DNA of 64,000 nt, taken from assembly GCF_018069875.1 (NCBI RefSeq), contig NZ_JAGQDF010000002.1, forward strand, positions 434,001 through 498,000, written 5' to 3'. The position numbers were made by a program, and so were the translations under genes. Below are positions 51,601-59,344 of this stretch, piece by piece. The notes beneath the pieces are model-generated. The model did no database searches and was not told the DNA's origin. It was given only the letters and a program-made list of their open reading frames with translations. Source of the DNA: Ideonella alba. Its GTDB lineage: Bacteria; Pseudomonadota; Gammaproteobacteria; Burkholderiales; Burkholderiaceae_C. Numbering within the stretch: the first letter of the stretch is position 1; every line of letters starts with the position of its first letter.

Positions 51601-51829
51601 CCAGGTCCAGCAGGTATTCCTGCCCCTTCGATGCGTCGTCCAGCAGCGACTGCTGGCCCTTGGCCTTGCGCCCGCGCGCTGCACGGTCGGGCACACGGAA
51701 GAAATACGAGGCCAAGCGCCGGCCTGGCCGCTTCTCCGGGTGCTTGCCCTCTTCGATGTGCCAGTGGAAGGCCGGCGGGTCGTAGGGGCTGTTGATGATG
51801 GGCGCTTCGACGGCGTTGATTTGGCTCAT
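48674..51829 (-). CDS. res: Type III-like restriction enzyme subunit (DEAD helicase-nuclease)
   Basis: A 1051-residue superfamily 2 helicase. Walker A ATGSGKT is at 167-173, the DEAH-type box is NDEAHH, motif III is SATP and motif VI is QVVGRALRR. The C-terminal PD-(D/E)XK nuclease has YLPDFIVDL followed by LMVEVKGQ. It would cut DNA after ATP-dependent translocation together with Mod. Its ATG overlaps the DUF262 stop by 4 nt in a three-gene operon. It is intact and of the usual length. Confidence 0.88.
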   Translation of the reverse strand: MSQINAVEAPIINSPYDPPAFHWHIEEGKHPEKRPGRRLASYFFRVPDRAARGRKAKGQQSLLDDASKGQEYLLDLANLIRQRLREWRERDYAGATKVTRELLELWRSPDRSPRLFFAQLEAVETVLFLVEGPDDLKQGINVPSDEPGDDAKADGYKAFVRYALKMATGSGKTTVMGMLSAWSILNKVAQPQASAYSDTVLIVCPNVTIRDRLRELDPNLDELSLYRTRQLVPLHRMPDLRKGEVFITNWHNLERRELTDVNGTSAKVVKRGVPMEKLRTVKVGGKDAVTEADIRQQALTGAFDILRELRDNKGQLTGFEVKEVRYYESDTAFLRRVLGNRKGRSSAILVMNDEAHHAYRRGKLDAEDTFAIDEETAEVDAREATVWIEGLDRINKALGGRTNGVRLCVDLSATPFFIQGSGNEVGKPFPWVVSDFSLLEAIEAGLVKIPQLPTQDIGGTETPAYFNVWRWVQEIAEKEGHSGKLTPDVLMRYATQPIVQLADEWRKTAEQWSAQFKAGHRKTDVPPVFIIVCRDTALAKELYDWLANGNATYGAAPEQFRNAPGREWTVRVDSKVAEDIAEGGGKNDEARRLRFVLETIGKTGWPGNKVPEEYVAMVEKHNRKALEDDDNGLVTIDASVPPGRDVRCIISVAMLSEGWDATTVTHVVGLRPFGSQLLCEQVVGRALRRTSYAVDEATGFFREETAKVFGVPFELIPFKVEGGAQQPPSPPANQIYAVPAKAQYELAFPVVEGYTDPGVTRLTMDWPKVPTLELNPMTVPDVTLMKGLTTQDGALAAYGPGAADVVNLEQWRAKVRVQQVAFTMAKVLTQQWLADRGDVIPTHRLFPQLLGYTTRFLAEKLKLSGNRAPQDVALNPYFQQAVGILFDSLMPVDESGKTQERPIITPGPAGERSTRHVEFFTGRQPWPVQKCHLNAIVADTKTWEQAAATALDAHEGVAKWVKNDHLGFIVPYRKDGIRRRYLPDFIVDLTTGERLMVEVKGQPGDAEVKAQAAHRWCTAVNNDGRFGRWSYHIVRQPPDLMKLLDKLTGVI

Positions 51830-53574
51830 GCCACGCCCCCCGACACCATGGCGGCCAGCTCAGGGTTCACGGTGCGCCCGCAAATCTCCCAGATGCGCTG
51901 CAGGCGCCGGTCGCGGAAGCTGCGGTAGGTCGCAACGTCGAACACCAGCTTCTTGGTGTCAGCCGCGAATTCGTCCAGCAGCAGGTGCTTCTCGATGGGC
52001 GACCCATAGGACTTGAGACGCCCGAAGTAGCTGTCGGGCAGCTCGGCACGCTTGCGGATGTTGTCGGTCGCGCCCACGAATCGGTAATTCCCGAGGGTGT
52101 TCACCTCGGCACTGCCGAGTCCCAGCTTGGTGGACAAAGCGTGCCGCGGATAGATGTGGTCGATGTGCGGCTCGTTGCCCTTGTACTTCACGTCGAATGG
52201 CGACGAACCCATCTGGTCCACGTACACCAGGTTCAGCAGCAGGAACCTCAAGCGCGTCTGTTCCAGGTGGAACTTCTGCAACTCCGTCGGGTATCCGCGC
52301 CCGATGAAGTAGTCCTTGACCCCTTGCATCGGAAATCCGCCCGGGGACGGCTGACCGACCACCGAATGCAGGCCGTTGATGACCTTGTCGGTGCCCTGCG
52401 AGTACCAGCCAAAGAGCTGGGCCTTGTAGTAGTAGCCGCGCATCAGCGCACGGCTGCGCTCCGTGGGCTTCGGGTTGAAGTACAGGTAATCGAACAGCGG
52501 GATGAAGCTGTTGTGGCTGCGAACCACCTTCTCGGCATAGACCTTCAGGTCTGTCTTGAGGAAGTCGCGCAGCTCCTGGAACGCGGCCTCTGCCCGGTCC
52601 CAGTTCGCCTTCATGTCCGCCAGCAGCTTGGTCCCGTCGGCGCCGGTGAACTTCTCGGCCGATGCCTCGGCACCGCGCCCATGCACCACCAGCAGGCACT
52701 TCAGCGGGAACGTCTTGTCGAAGCCGATGTTGGTGCTGTTCAGCAGCTCGGTGGTGTCTTCGATGGCCTCCTCGATTTCGTCCCAGCCTTCCTTCATGGC
52801 TGCGAACATCAGGTCGGACGCATCGAGCTTGGTGCCGCCGGAGTTCACCCGGACGAAGATGTCCAGCACGGTCCCGTAGGTGTAGTTGTTGGCCACACCG
52901 TCGAGCTCCTGAATCCAGAAGTGCTTGTCCTCGCGCAGCAGCGAAACCAGTTGGCCGAAATTGCGCCGCACGCGCTTCTGGCGCGCCTTCTGTTCCTGGC
53001 TCGTCGGCTGCTTCTCAGCTGGCAGCGCATCGTCGGCCTCATCGAGGCTGTCGTTCATTTCCTCCGACAGTTCCTCGGCCACGCGCTGGGCGTCCTTGCC
53101 CACCAGGTCGGCCACCCGGTACCACGGGCGCGGCAGCGCCACTTTCGAGAACTTCAGCGTGTACAGCAGTCCATCGTCGGACAGCGCTGCGCCGCTGCTG
53201 GCATCGAAGTAGGCCTCCAGGCGTTCGCCGTCGGGGCCCTTGATGGCCCCGGCAAATGTGGCGTACAGCGTCTGCAGCCGCTGCTGACCATCAAGAACGA
53301 ACGTCTTTTCGCACCCCGCCTTGCTGATGTTCGGCTCGTAGTAGTCGCTCAGGTCGGGGTCCCACTCGACCTCCTCCATGAACTTGCGGGCCTTGATTTC
53401 GTCCTTGGTCTTCCAGAACAGCAGCGTCTGGATGGGGTAGTTGCGCATCAAGCTGTCGAACAGCTTGAGCATCTGCTCTTCCTCCCAGACGAAGGGGCGC
53501 TGGATGTGCGGAAGGAACAGGCCCTTGTTGATGACCTGGATGAGGTTGTAGAGCGAGCTCGGCTTGTAGCTCAT
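51826..53574 (-). CDS. DUF262 / HNH (GmrSD-like) protein in the R-M operon
   Basis: 582 residues. The N-terminal DUF262 domain shows IQRPFVWEEEQMLKLFDSL and the nucleotide-binding DGQQRLQTLY (95-104). Towards the C-terminus HIDHIYPRHALS fits a DUF1524-type HNH nuclease. This pairing is known from type IV, modification-dependent enzymes such as GmrSD and BrxU. Here it lies between mod and res with 4-nt overlaps on both sides, so it is a built-in component of the operon. Its role (nicking, control or anti-phage back-up) is unknown. Confidence 0.82.
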   Translation of the reverse strand: MSYKPSSLYNLIQVINKGLFLPHIQRPFVWEEEQMLKLFDSLMRNYPIQTLLFWKTKDEIKARKFMEEVEWDPDLSDYYEPNISKAGCEKTFVLDGQQRLQTLYATFAGAIKGPDGERLEAYFDASSGAALSDDGLLYTLKFSKVALPRPWYRVADLVGKDAQRVAEELSEEMNDSLDEADDALPAEKQPTSQEQKARQKRVRRNFGQLVSLLREDKHFWIQELDGVANNYTYGTVLDIFVRVNSGGTKLDASDLMFAAMKEGWDEIEEAIEDTTELLNSTNIGFDKTFPLKCLLVVHGRGAEASAEKFTGADGTKLLADMKANWDRAEAAFQELRDFLKTDLKVYAEKVVRSHNSFIPLFDYLYFNPKPTERSRALMRGYYYKAQLFGWYSQGTDKVINGLHSVVGQPSPGGFPMQGVKDYFIGRGYPTELQKFHLEQTRLRFLLLNLVYVDQMGSSPFDVKYKGNEPHIDHIYPRHALSTKLGLGSAEVNTLGNYRFVGATDNIRKRAELPDSYFGRLKSYGSPIEKHLLLDEFAADTKKLVFDVATYRSFRDRRLQRIWEICGRTVNPELAAMVSGGVA

Positions 53575-56381
53575 GCCTTCACCTCCAGCACGCGCATCAG
53601 CTCGTTACCGCGCTCGTCGATGACCTTCACCGCCACACGGCGCTTCGGCCCGATGGGAAACGGCTCGCTCACGGTGCCGGCCAGGTGCTCCCACACCGAC
53701 GGGTCGAACTCGGCCTTCAGCGACTTCTGCAGGTTGTCCCACGCGGCGGTCTTGGGGAAGAAGACCTGGGTAGCGTAGAAACACATGCCGTCGTAGTCGG
53801 TGTCCAGCATCCACGCCGGCAGGTTCTGCGCGGGGATGTCTTCCTGGTCCATCGTCGCCGGGTTGAAGATGTCCAGACCGCGCAGCTCGACCTCGTACAG
53901 GTCGGCACCGTCTTCGTTCTTCTTGCCGGCCTTGCGCACCACGGCGTCGGGCAGGCCGGTGACCGAGAAGATTTCGCTGGCTCGGCTGGTCTTCAGCAGG
54001 TCGCTCATGGCCACGTCCGGCGTGACCGTGACGTAGGTGCAGGGCACGCGCAGCTTGGCGCGGTCTTCCAGCAATTCGCGCGCCTTGGCCTGGATGGCGA
54101 AGCCGAAGAAGTACAGGTGCGGGAACTTCAGGAAGTACGCCTCACGCGCTGCCTCGAACACCACGTCGGACGAGATGGCACCGTCCTCGGGGCCGAAGAC
54201 CACGGCGATGCGGTTGCCCTCGGCGTCCAGGCCCTCGGCATGGATGGCGTCGCTGTCGGTCATGCGGCGGATGTCGGCCAGCACCAGTTCACGATTGCCA
54301 GGCAGCCGCAGCGTCTTGGACTGACGCAGCACCTGGGTCATGCGCTCGATGTGTGTGGCGGGGTCGGCGTAACGACCGGCAGGTTCTGCCACCTGCAGGG
54401 GCAAGCCACCGTTAGCAGCGTCGGCATCACCCAGCGCGGCGTCAAGACTCTGAGCTTCTGGCTGGTCGGCAGTCTCCGCTTCGAAGTCAACTGTCTGCGC
54501 CGGAGCGATGGTCGCCTCTACGACGAACGGGCCGGCAACGCGCGTAACTTTGTCGTTGACCTCGGGTCTGTCCACCAAAACCTCGGTCGCCGGTGTTTCT
54601 TCGTTGGCAATTGACTTCAATGTGATGTGCGGCACCAGACCGCCAACCTCTTCGCCACGTCGGCTCTGCTTTCGCTTATAGACGAATCCCCCTTGTGGGC
54701 CAGATTGCTGGTCTTTCAGTTCGTAAAACGGAAAGGTCGCAGTCAGCAAGCGTTGTCTCGCCAACGCCAGCGGTACCCTCGATGTGTCGCAAGTAATCCA
54801 GCGGCGCCCCCATCGCTCTGCCGCAAATGCTGTTGTCCCGGACCCGCAGGTAGGGTCAAAAACCAAATCGCCGGGAGCGGTCACCAAGTGAAGGCATCGC
54901 TCAAGGACCCGAGTATCCGTCTGGACCACGTACAGCCTATCGTCACCCACGAAACCACCGACTCCAGTGTCATTCCACACAGTGCCCAATGGGCTTAGCG
55001 CGAAATCATCGAAGTATCGAACAAACCGAAGAGTATTACCCTTAATTGCCAAACGCTTTGCCGTCCGCAGCCGCTCAATTCCTACCTCGTGAGTCGCCCA
55101 GTGGCGGTTCGCAGCTGGTCGAAACGGTCTACCGCCAAAGTTCACTACAAAACCCAGTGAATCCTGCCAACCTGGCGAAACCATCGGATTTCTTGCAAAA
55201 ACACGACCAAGGCTTCGAACGGAGTTGCCGAGCTTCTTTTCCTCACTTTCCAATGCTCTGCGAGTGCCGTCAGGCAGCTCAATTTGGTCGTAAAACTCAA
55301 GTTCCTCTGGGCTGATTGGTCGGTCCAGAAATACCTTATTGACCTTCTGCCGAGTTTTGTCCTTTGCGTACCACAGCAAATAGTCGTGTGTTGTAGAAAC
55401 TCGGTCGTCGCTTGAGAAGCCAGTTTTCTTGAACGCAATCTGCGCCACATAGTTTGACGAACCGAAAACCTCGTCGAGAACAGCTCTCGCGTGGTGCGCG
55501 TTGTCGTCTGAAATTTGCACGAAAATGCTTCCAGTCTCATTGAGAAGCTCCTTCGAAAGAAAAAGCCTATCGCGCAAATATGTCAGGTAGGAATGAAGCC
55601 CAAGCTCCCACGTATCTCGATAGGCCTTTACCATTTCTGGCTCACGGGTCATAAACCCGTCTTTGCCGTGCTTGTCGCCCATATCACGGTCGCGGACGAA
55701 GGGCTGAAAGTTCGACCCAAACTTCACGCCATAGGGTGGGTCCATGAAAATCATCTGAACCTGACCGCCGAGCCCCTCGAACTCCAGCAGCGAATTCATC
55801 ACCTGCAGGCTGTCGCCGAGAATCATCCGGTTCTGCCACGGCCCCTTGTGCTCGTAGGCATCGAGCTTGTCGGTCACGTCCAGCCCACCGCCGTCGCCGA
55901 ACAGGTCGTAGGTGGTGCCCTTGGCCTTACGGTGCTTGATGCCCTCCAGGATGGCCTTGGTCGAGTGCCGCTCGTGCACGAACAGCGGCACCGTGGGCAC
56001 TGAAATCTGGTGGCGCTCGGCCTTGCCGGTCCAGTTCAGGAAGGGCTGGCTCAGCGCCTGCAGCAGGTCGGCCGCTGCCTTCAGCGACTGCACCTGCACG
56101 CCACCGCCGGCCCACACCTGCGGCGCGGTGAACACCGCCGCCTCGCCCTCGGTGGCGCAGCGCTGCACCAGGCCCAGCAGCCATTCGGCCAGGTCGCGGT
56201 CGCGGTTCTCGTCCCAGCTCAGCGCCGGGTCCAGGCTGCTGTCGTAGCGGTAGGTCTTCGGCGGCTTCCTGGTGTTGAACTGGTCCTGCACGCCAACATC
56301 AGGGCGCTGGGTGGCCTGCTGGGCGTGCTGGTAGTCGGTGGTTTGGCTTTGCGGCGCAGCTGCGCTCTTCTTGGTGGCCAA
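53571..56381 (-). CDS. mod: Type III-like DNA methyltransferase (Mod), beta class
   Basis: 936 residues. The catalytic motif DPPY is at 214-217 and the SAM motif FDPTCGSGTT at 508-517, in the order of beta-class amino-methyltransferases (N6-adenine or N4-cytosine). The C-terminal 200 residues are typical of long type III Mod subunits. Translation likely starts at TTG 56381 (MATKKSAAA) after GGGAG. Bases 54480-55790, covering residues about 200-635, are clearly poorer in GC than both ends, suggesting that the catalytic and target-recognition part was exchanged. Confidence 0.88.
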   Translation of the reverse strand: MATKKSAAAPQSQTTDYQHAQQATQRPDVGVQDQFNTRKPPKTYRYDSSLDPALSWDENRDRDLAEWLLGLVQRCATEGEAAVFTAPQVWAGGGVQVQSLKAAADLLQALSQPFLNWTGKAERHQISVPTVPLFVHERHSTKAILEGIKHRKAKGTTYDLFGDGGGLDVTDKLDAYEHKGPWQNRMILGDSLQVMNSLLEFEGLGGQVQMIFMDPPYGVKFGSNFQPFVRDRDMGDKHGKDGFMTREPEMVKAYRDTWELGLHSYLTYLRDRLFLSKELLNETGSIFVQISDDNAHHARAVLDEVFGSSNYVAQIAFKKTGFSSDDRVSTTHDYLLWYAKDKTRQKVNKVFLDRPISPEELEFYDQIELPDGTRRALESEEKKLGNSVRSLGRVFARNPMVSPGWQDSLGFVVNFGGRPFRPAANRHWATHEVGIERLRTAKRLAIKGNTLRFVRYFDDFALSPLGTVWNDTGVGGFVGDDRLYVVQTDTRVLERCLHLVTAPGDLVFDPTCGSGTTAFAAERWGRRWITCDTSRVPLALARQRLLTATFPFYELKDQQSGPQGGFVYKRKQSRRGEEVGGLVPHITLKSIANEETPATEVLVDRPEVNDKVTRVAGPFVVEATIAPAQTVDFEAETADQPEAQSLDAALGDADAANGGLPLQVAEPAGRYADPATHIERMTQVLRQSKTLRLPGNRELVLADIRRMTDSDAIHAEGLDAEGNRIAVVFGPEDGAISSDVVFEAAREAYFLKFPHLYFFGFAIQAKARELLEDRAKLRVPCTYVTVTPDVAMSDLLKTSRASEIFSVTGLPDAVVRKAGKKNEDGADLYEVELRGLDIFNPATMDQEDIPAQNLPAWMLDTDYDGMCFYATQVFFPKTAAWDNLQKSLKAEFDPSVWEHLAGTVSEPFPIGPKRRVAVKVIDERGNELMRVLEVKA

Positions 56382-56671
56382 GACGTGCTCCCGTTCGGTT
56401 ATTGCATGACGTAACCGACAAGGATACCGGCCGAATTGCTGCATTACGCCGGTCGAATCGACATCGGCGTTATCGCGCGCCAGCGCGTGCAGGTGCCACG
56501 CCGCAGGACGTGGGGCAAGGCGTCCAGCCGCAGCCCCGCGCGCTGCACCGTGCCCACACGGTCAACGCGCGGCAGGGGGGCGCCGCAAGTCAGGTTTCGC
56601 CCCAACGAAATCAGGCCCGCCCACGGGCCGGTGACGCAGTGGGGGCGGAGCCCCGCCCCACCCGCTGAAAG

Positions 56672-56769
56672 CGGGCGGGCAACCCGGGCGATGGCCGACG
56701 TCCAGGAGGTGCCTGCGGGTGGCGCGAACAGCGGCACCAAAGGCAAGCAGCGCGCGGGTTGCCCGCCCG
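56672..56769. repeat. 15-nt inverted repeat closing a 68-nt loop
   Basis: CGGGCGGGCAACCCG (56672-56686) and CGGGTTGCCCGCCCG (56755-56769) are perfect complements. The loop contains a second inverted pair, GGTGCC / GGCACC. It could be an RNA structure on either strand or a DNA cruciform. Confidence 0.6.
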
Positions 56770-57050
56770 TTGGCTCTGCCGTGCAGAGGCAGCGGGATGG
56801 GGCGCGGTATTGGCAAGGGGATGAGGGCGTGCAGCCCGAAACACGGCGTGTCGCCCTAGCGACCGTGAGCCGGGGTGCCCCGCTCCCCCACGGTGGAAGC
56901 GTCTGCTTCTACCGTCTCGGCCTGGGCGACGGTCTGCAAGACGGTCGCCGGTGACGGTCTGCCACCAAGGCCGGCCGTGAACTATTGCCTTGCCAAGCTG
57001 CGCGGCGGCGATACAGTTCGGCTCCTACTTCATCAGCGCACCTCCCGCGC

Positions 57051-57100
57051 AAGAACACGCTCCCCCCACCCAAGCTGGTGGCATCGGGGTCGTGTTCTTT
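57051..57100 (+). terminator. Possible intrinsic terminator within the gene-free region
   Basis: AAGAACACG (57051-57059) pairs with CGTGTTCTT (57091-57099), extended by CCCC / GGGG, and is followed by TAAAAAT. If real, it would end a plus-strand transcript that carries no recognisable protein, hinting at an RNA gene upstream. Confidence 0.4.
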
Positions 57101-57410
57101 AAAAATCCCTGCCTGTCGGCATACCCCAGACCCGCGCTTAGAACAGACTAACTAGCCTTCGCGCCCTGGGGTCGGCGCCGACAAGCCAACTCCCAACTTC
57201 CAAGGCCTGGCCCCACAGCTCCGTGGTGCGCCAGTAGACGCCACCCGTTCGACGGGCTCGGCGTTGGGCACCTCGTGCCCCGCATGCTCCAGCCGTTCTG
57301 GCCTTGAGCTGCCGACTTGCGCTGCCTGAGTCTTCGGCAGCGCTCCACCTCACACATCAAGCCTTGCCGGCGGCGTCGCCGGCAGGGCTTTCGTCTTTGG
57401 AGACTTCAAC

Positions 57411-59240
57411 ATGAGCAACAACAAAATCCTGAGCGCACTGTTCGGCAGCCACAAGGCTGCGGCAGCCCCAGCACTGAAGGCGGTGCCGCCCTCGCCTTCC
57501 CGCGCTGAGCTGATTCACCCCGGCGGCGGCTTCGATGTCGCGGGCTACGACCTGAACGGCAGTTACCGCGTCCTCTCCCGTAAGACCGGCCAGCTCGTCA
57601 CGCTGAGCGGCAAGCTGGACGAAGCGACGCTGCTGACCAAGCTCGGCGCGGCGTACTGCCTCGACCACTACGGCACGATGGACCCGAAGACCCGCAAACG
57701 CGTTTTCGCGTCGGACGTGCTGGCCGAGGAAATCCGGCTGGGCTGCGACGAGTTCGGGCCTGCGCAGGCCGAAACGGTCCGCGGCCCGGGCCTGTACGAG
57801 GACGACGGCAAACTGGTCGTCCACTACGGCCTAGCGGTCTACGACGAAACTGGCACGCCGGTGGACACCACGCCCACCAAGCAGCGCGTGTACGTGGCGG
57901 GCGAGAGTCTCGGCTTCGACGACTCGACGCCCTCGGCATCGGCAGCCGATGTGCACCTGGTCGAAAGCACCTTCGAGTCGTTCGGCTTCGAGCAGCAGCA
58001 CGGCGCGGCGGTGTCGCTGGGTTGGCTGGCCAGCGCAGCGATGGGGGCGGTTCTGCCGCACAGCCCTTCGCTCATCGTTACGGCGGAACGCGGGTCGGGC
58101 AAGACCACCTGGGTGGACCTGCAGACTGCGTTGCTCGGCAGGCAGGCGGTACGGCGTGACGGCGTTCCGACGGTGGCGCAGGTGCTGCACGCGGTGAAGG
58201 ACTCGTCGCTGGCAATGATTTGCGACGAGTTCGAGCCGCTGAAGGTCAGCAAGGGCGAGATGCTGAAGCTGGCCGAGGTGTTCAACAGCGGCTTCACCAA
58301 GACGCCGGGCAAGGGCAAGTTCTCGCGTGTCATCGGCGGCAAGGTGCAGTACTTCAACGCGCCGGCCGGTGTGGTGCTCTGCGGCATCCACCTGCCCGAG
58401 CTCGAACCGGCGCTGGAAAGCCGCTCGGTGCGGCTGTCGATGGTGCCGAAGCAGCGAGCGGGGATGACGAAGAGCCCGCTGCTGGACCCGGCCAGCGGTG
58501 TGCAGCCCGGCGAGCTGGGCGCGCGGCTGCGGCGGCTGCTGGTGGCACGCTGGCAAGTGATGCGCGACGCCCGCGCAGCGGTGCACCGCATGCTGCAGGA
58601 CATCGGGCACCCTGACCGGCGGGCCGACACGTGGAGCCCGCTGCTGGCCGGCTACATCGCCTTGAAGCACGACAGCGTGCCGGCGCTGCGCGACCTGGCT
58701 GCGCTGATTGCGCAGTGGGGGCTGAACGTGGTGCCGCAGGACGAGCACGAGTCGCACGGCGAAGCGTGCCTCGCCGCGATGCTGGACCGCAAGGTGGTAG
58801 TTCGGGTCGAAGCGGACGGCAAGACCGCCAAGCTCTACACCCGGGTGCGCGAGGCGCTGCAGACGCTGGTGTCTGGCGACGCCGACCGCAACACCCTGGC
58901 GGCGTTGGACAAGCACCTGGCCATGCTGGGCGTGCGGGCCCTGTTCGACCGCCAGCGCGAGACCTGGACCCTGGCGGTGGCGTCGTCCGAGCACCACGTC
59001 GGCGCCCGGCAGTTGTTCCAGGGCACGGCGTGGGCACGAGGCACCTGGAAGGCCGCACTGTTGACGCTGCCCGGTGCGGCACGCGGGCAGCAGCGGTTCG
59101 CAGGCGACAGCGTGAAGGCGGTGCTGGTGCCGGCCCCGGCCGCCATCAGCAACCCGCCGAGCGTCAGCGACGACGACGCCCCGGCGCCGCGACAGCCGGC
59201 TGGCGCGAACGCTACGGCGCGAGGCGAGTGGGTGGTCTGA
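57411..59240 (+). CDS. P-loop ATPase, island replication helicase-like (DUF927-type)
   Basis: 609 residues. After a low-complexity start, Walker A is ERGSGKTT (226-232) and Walker B is SLAMICDEFEP (266-276). The region around VEVFNSGFTK / VVLCGIHLPELEPALESRSVRL resembles the sensor and arginine-finger part of DUF927/SF3-like helicases of phages and islands. No primase zinc finger or AEP catalytic site is visible, so it is helicase-only. It lies next to the integrase and probably drives island replication or stability. Confidence 0.7.
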   Translation: MSNNKILSALFGSHKAAAAPALKAVPPSPSRAELIHPGGGFDVAGYDLNGSYRVLSRKTGQLVTLSGKLDEATLLTKLGAAYCLDHYGTMDPKTRKRVFASDVLAEEIRLGCDEFGPAQAETVRGPGLYEDDGKLVVHYGLAVYDETGTPVDTTPTKQRVYVAGESLGFDDSTPSASAADVHLVESTFESFGFEQQHGAAVSLGWLASAAMGAVLPHSPSLIVTAERGSGKTTWVDLQTALLGRQAVRRDGVPTVAQVLHAVKDSSLAMICDEFEPLKVSKGEMLKLAEVFNSGFTKTPGKGKFSRVIGGKVQYFNAPAGVVLCGIHLPELEPALESRSVRLSMVPKQRAGMTKSPLLDPASGVQPGELGARLRRLLVARWQVMRDARAAVHRMLQDIGHPDRRADTWSPLLAGYIALKHDSVPALRDLAALIAQWGLNVVPQDEHESHGEACLAAMLDRKVVVRVEADGKTAKLYTRVREALQTLVSGDADRNTLAALDKHLAMLGVRALFDRQRETWTLAVASSEHHVGARQLFQGTAWARGTWKAALLTLPGAARGQQRFAGDSVKAVLVPAPAAISNPPSVSDDDAPAPRQPAGANATARGEWVV

Positions 59241-59271
59241 GTGAAGCAATGACGGGGCGTGTCCCCACGTA

Positions 59272-59309
59272 CAAAGCGGCACCAAGCCATCGGGCCTGGT
59301 GCCGCTTTG
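59272..59309. terminator. Bidirectional terminator between the ATPase and integrase genes
   Basis: A 13-bp perfect stem CAAAGCGGCACCA / TGGTGCCGCTTTG with a 12-nt loop, followed by CTTTG on the plus strand. It sits between converging stops at 59240 and 59345. Confidence 0.75.
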
Positions 59310-59344
59310 CTTTGTGCGGCGCCGTTGGACCCGGCGCCCTGCCC

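Larger units (their letters stand above)
56382..57410. other. 1-kb gene-free region rich in hairpins
   Basis: No frame here looks like a protein. Consecutive hairpins occur at 56530-56690, among them ACCGTG-CCCA-CACGGT, GGCCCG-CCCA-CGGGCC and CCCGCT-GAA-AGCGGG. A 15-nt inverted repeat follows at 56672-56769. GACGGTC occurs three times at 12-13 nt spacing (56928, 56940, 56953). An AT-rich patch lies at 57096-57160. It separates the minus-strand R-M operon from the plus-strand ATPase gene and may hold a structured RNA, an origin and both promoters. Confidence 0.5.

Noticed and set aside
56436-56954. 172-codon plus-strand frame in the gene-free region
   Set aside because: No domain, an Arg/Gly/Pro-biased product, and it spans several perfect hairpins. 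A structured RNA or non-coding DNA is a better reading.
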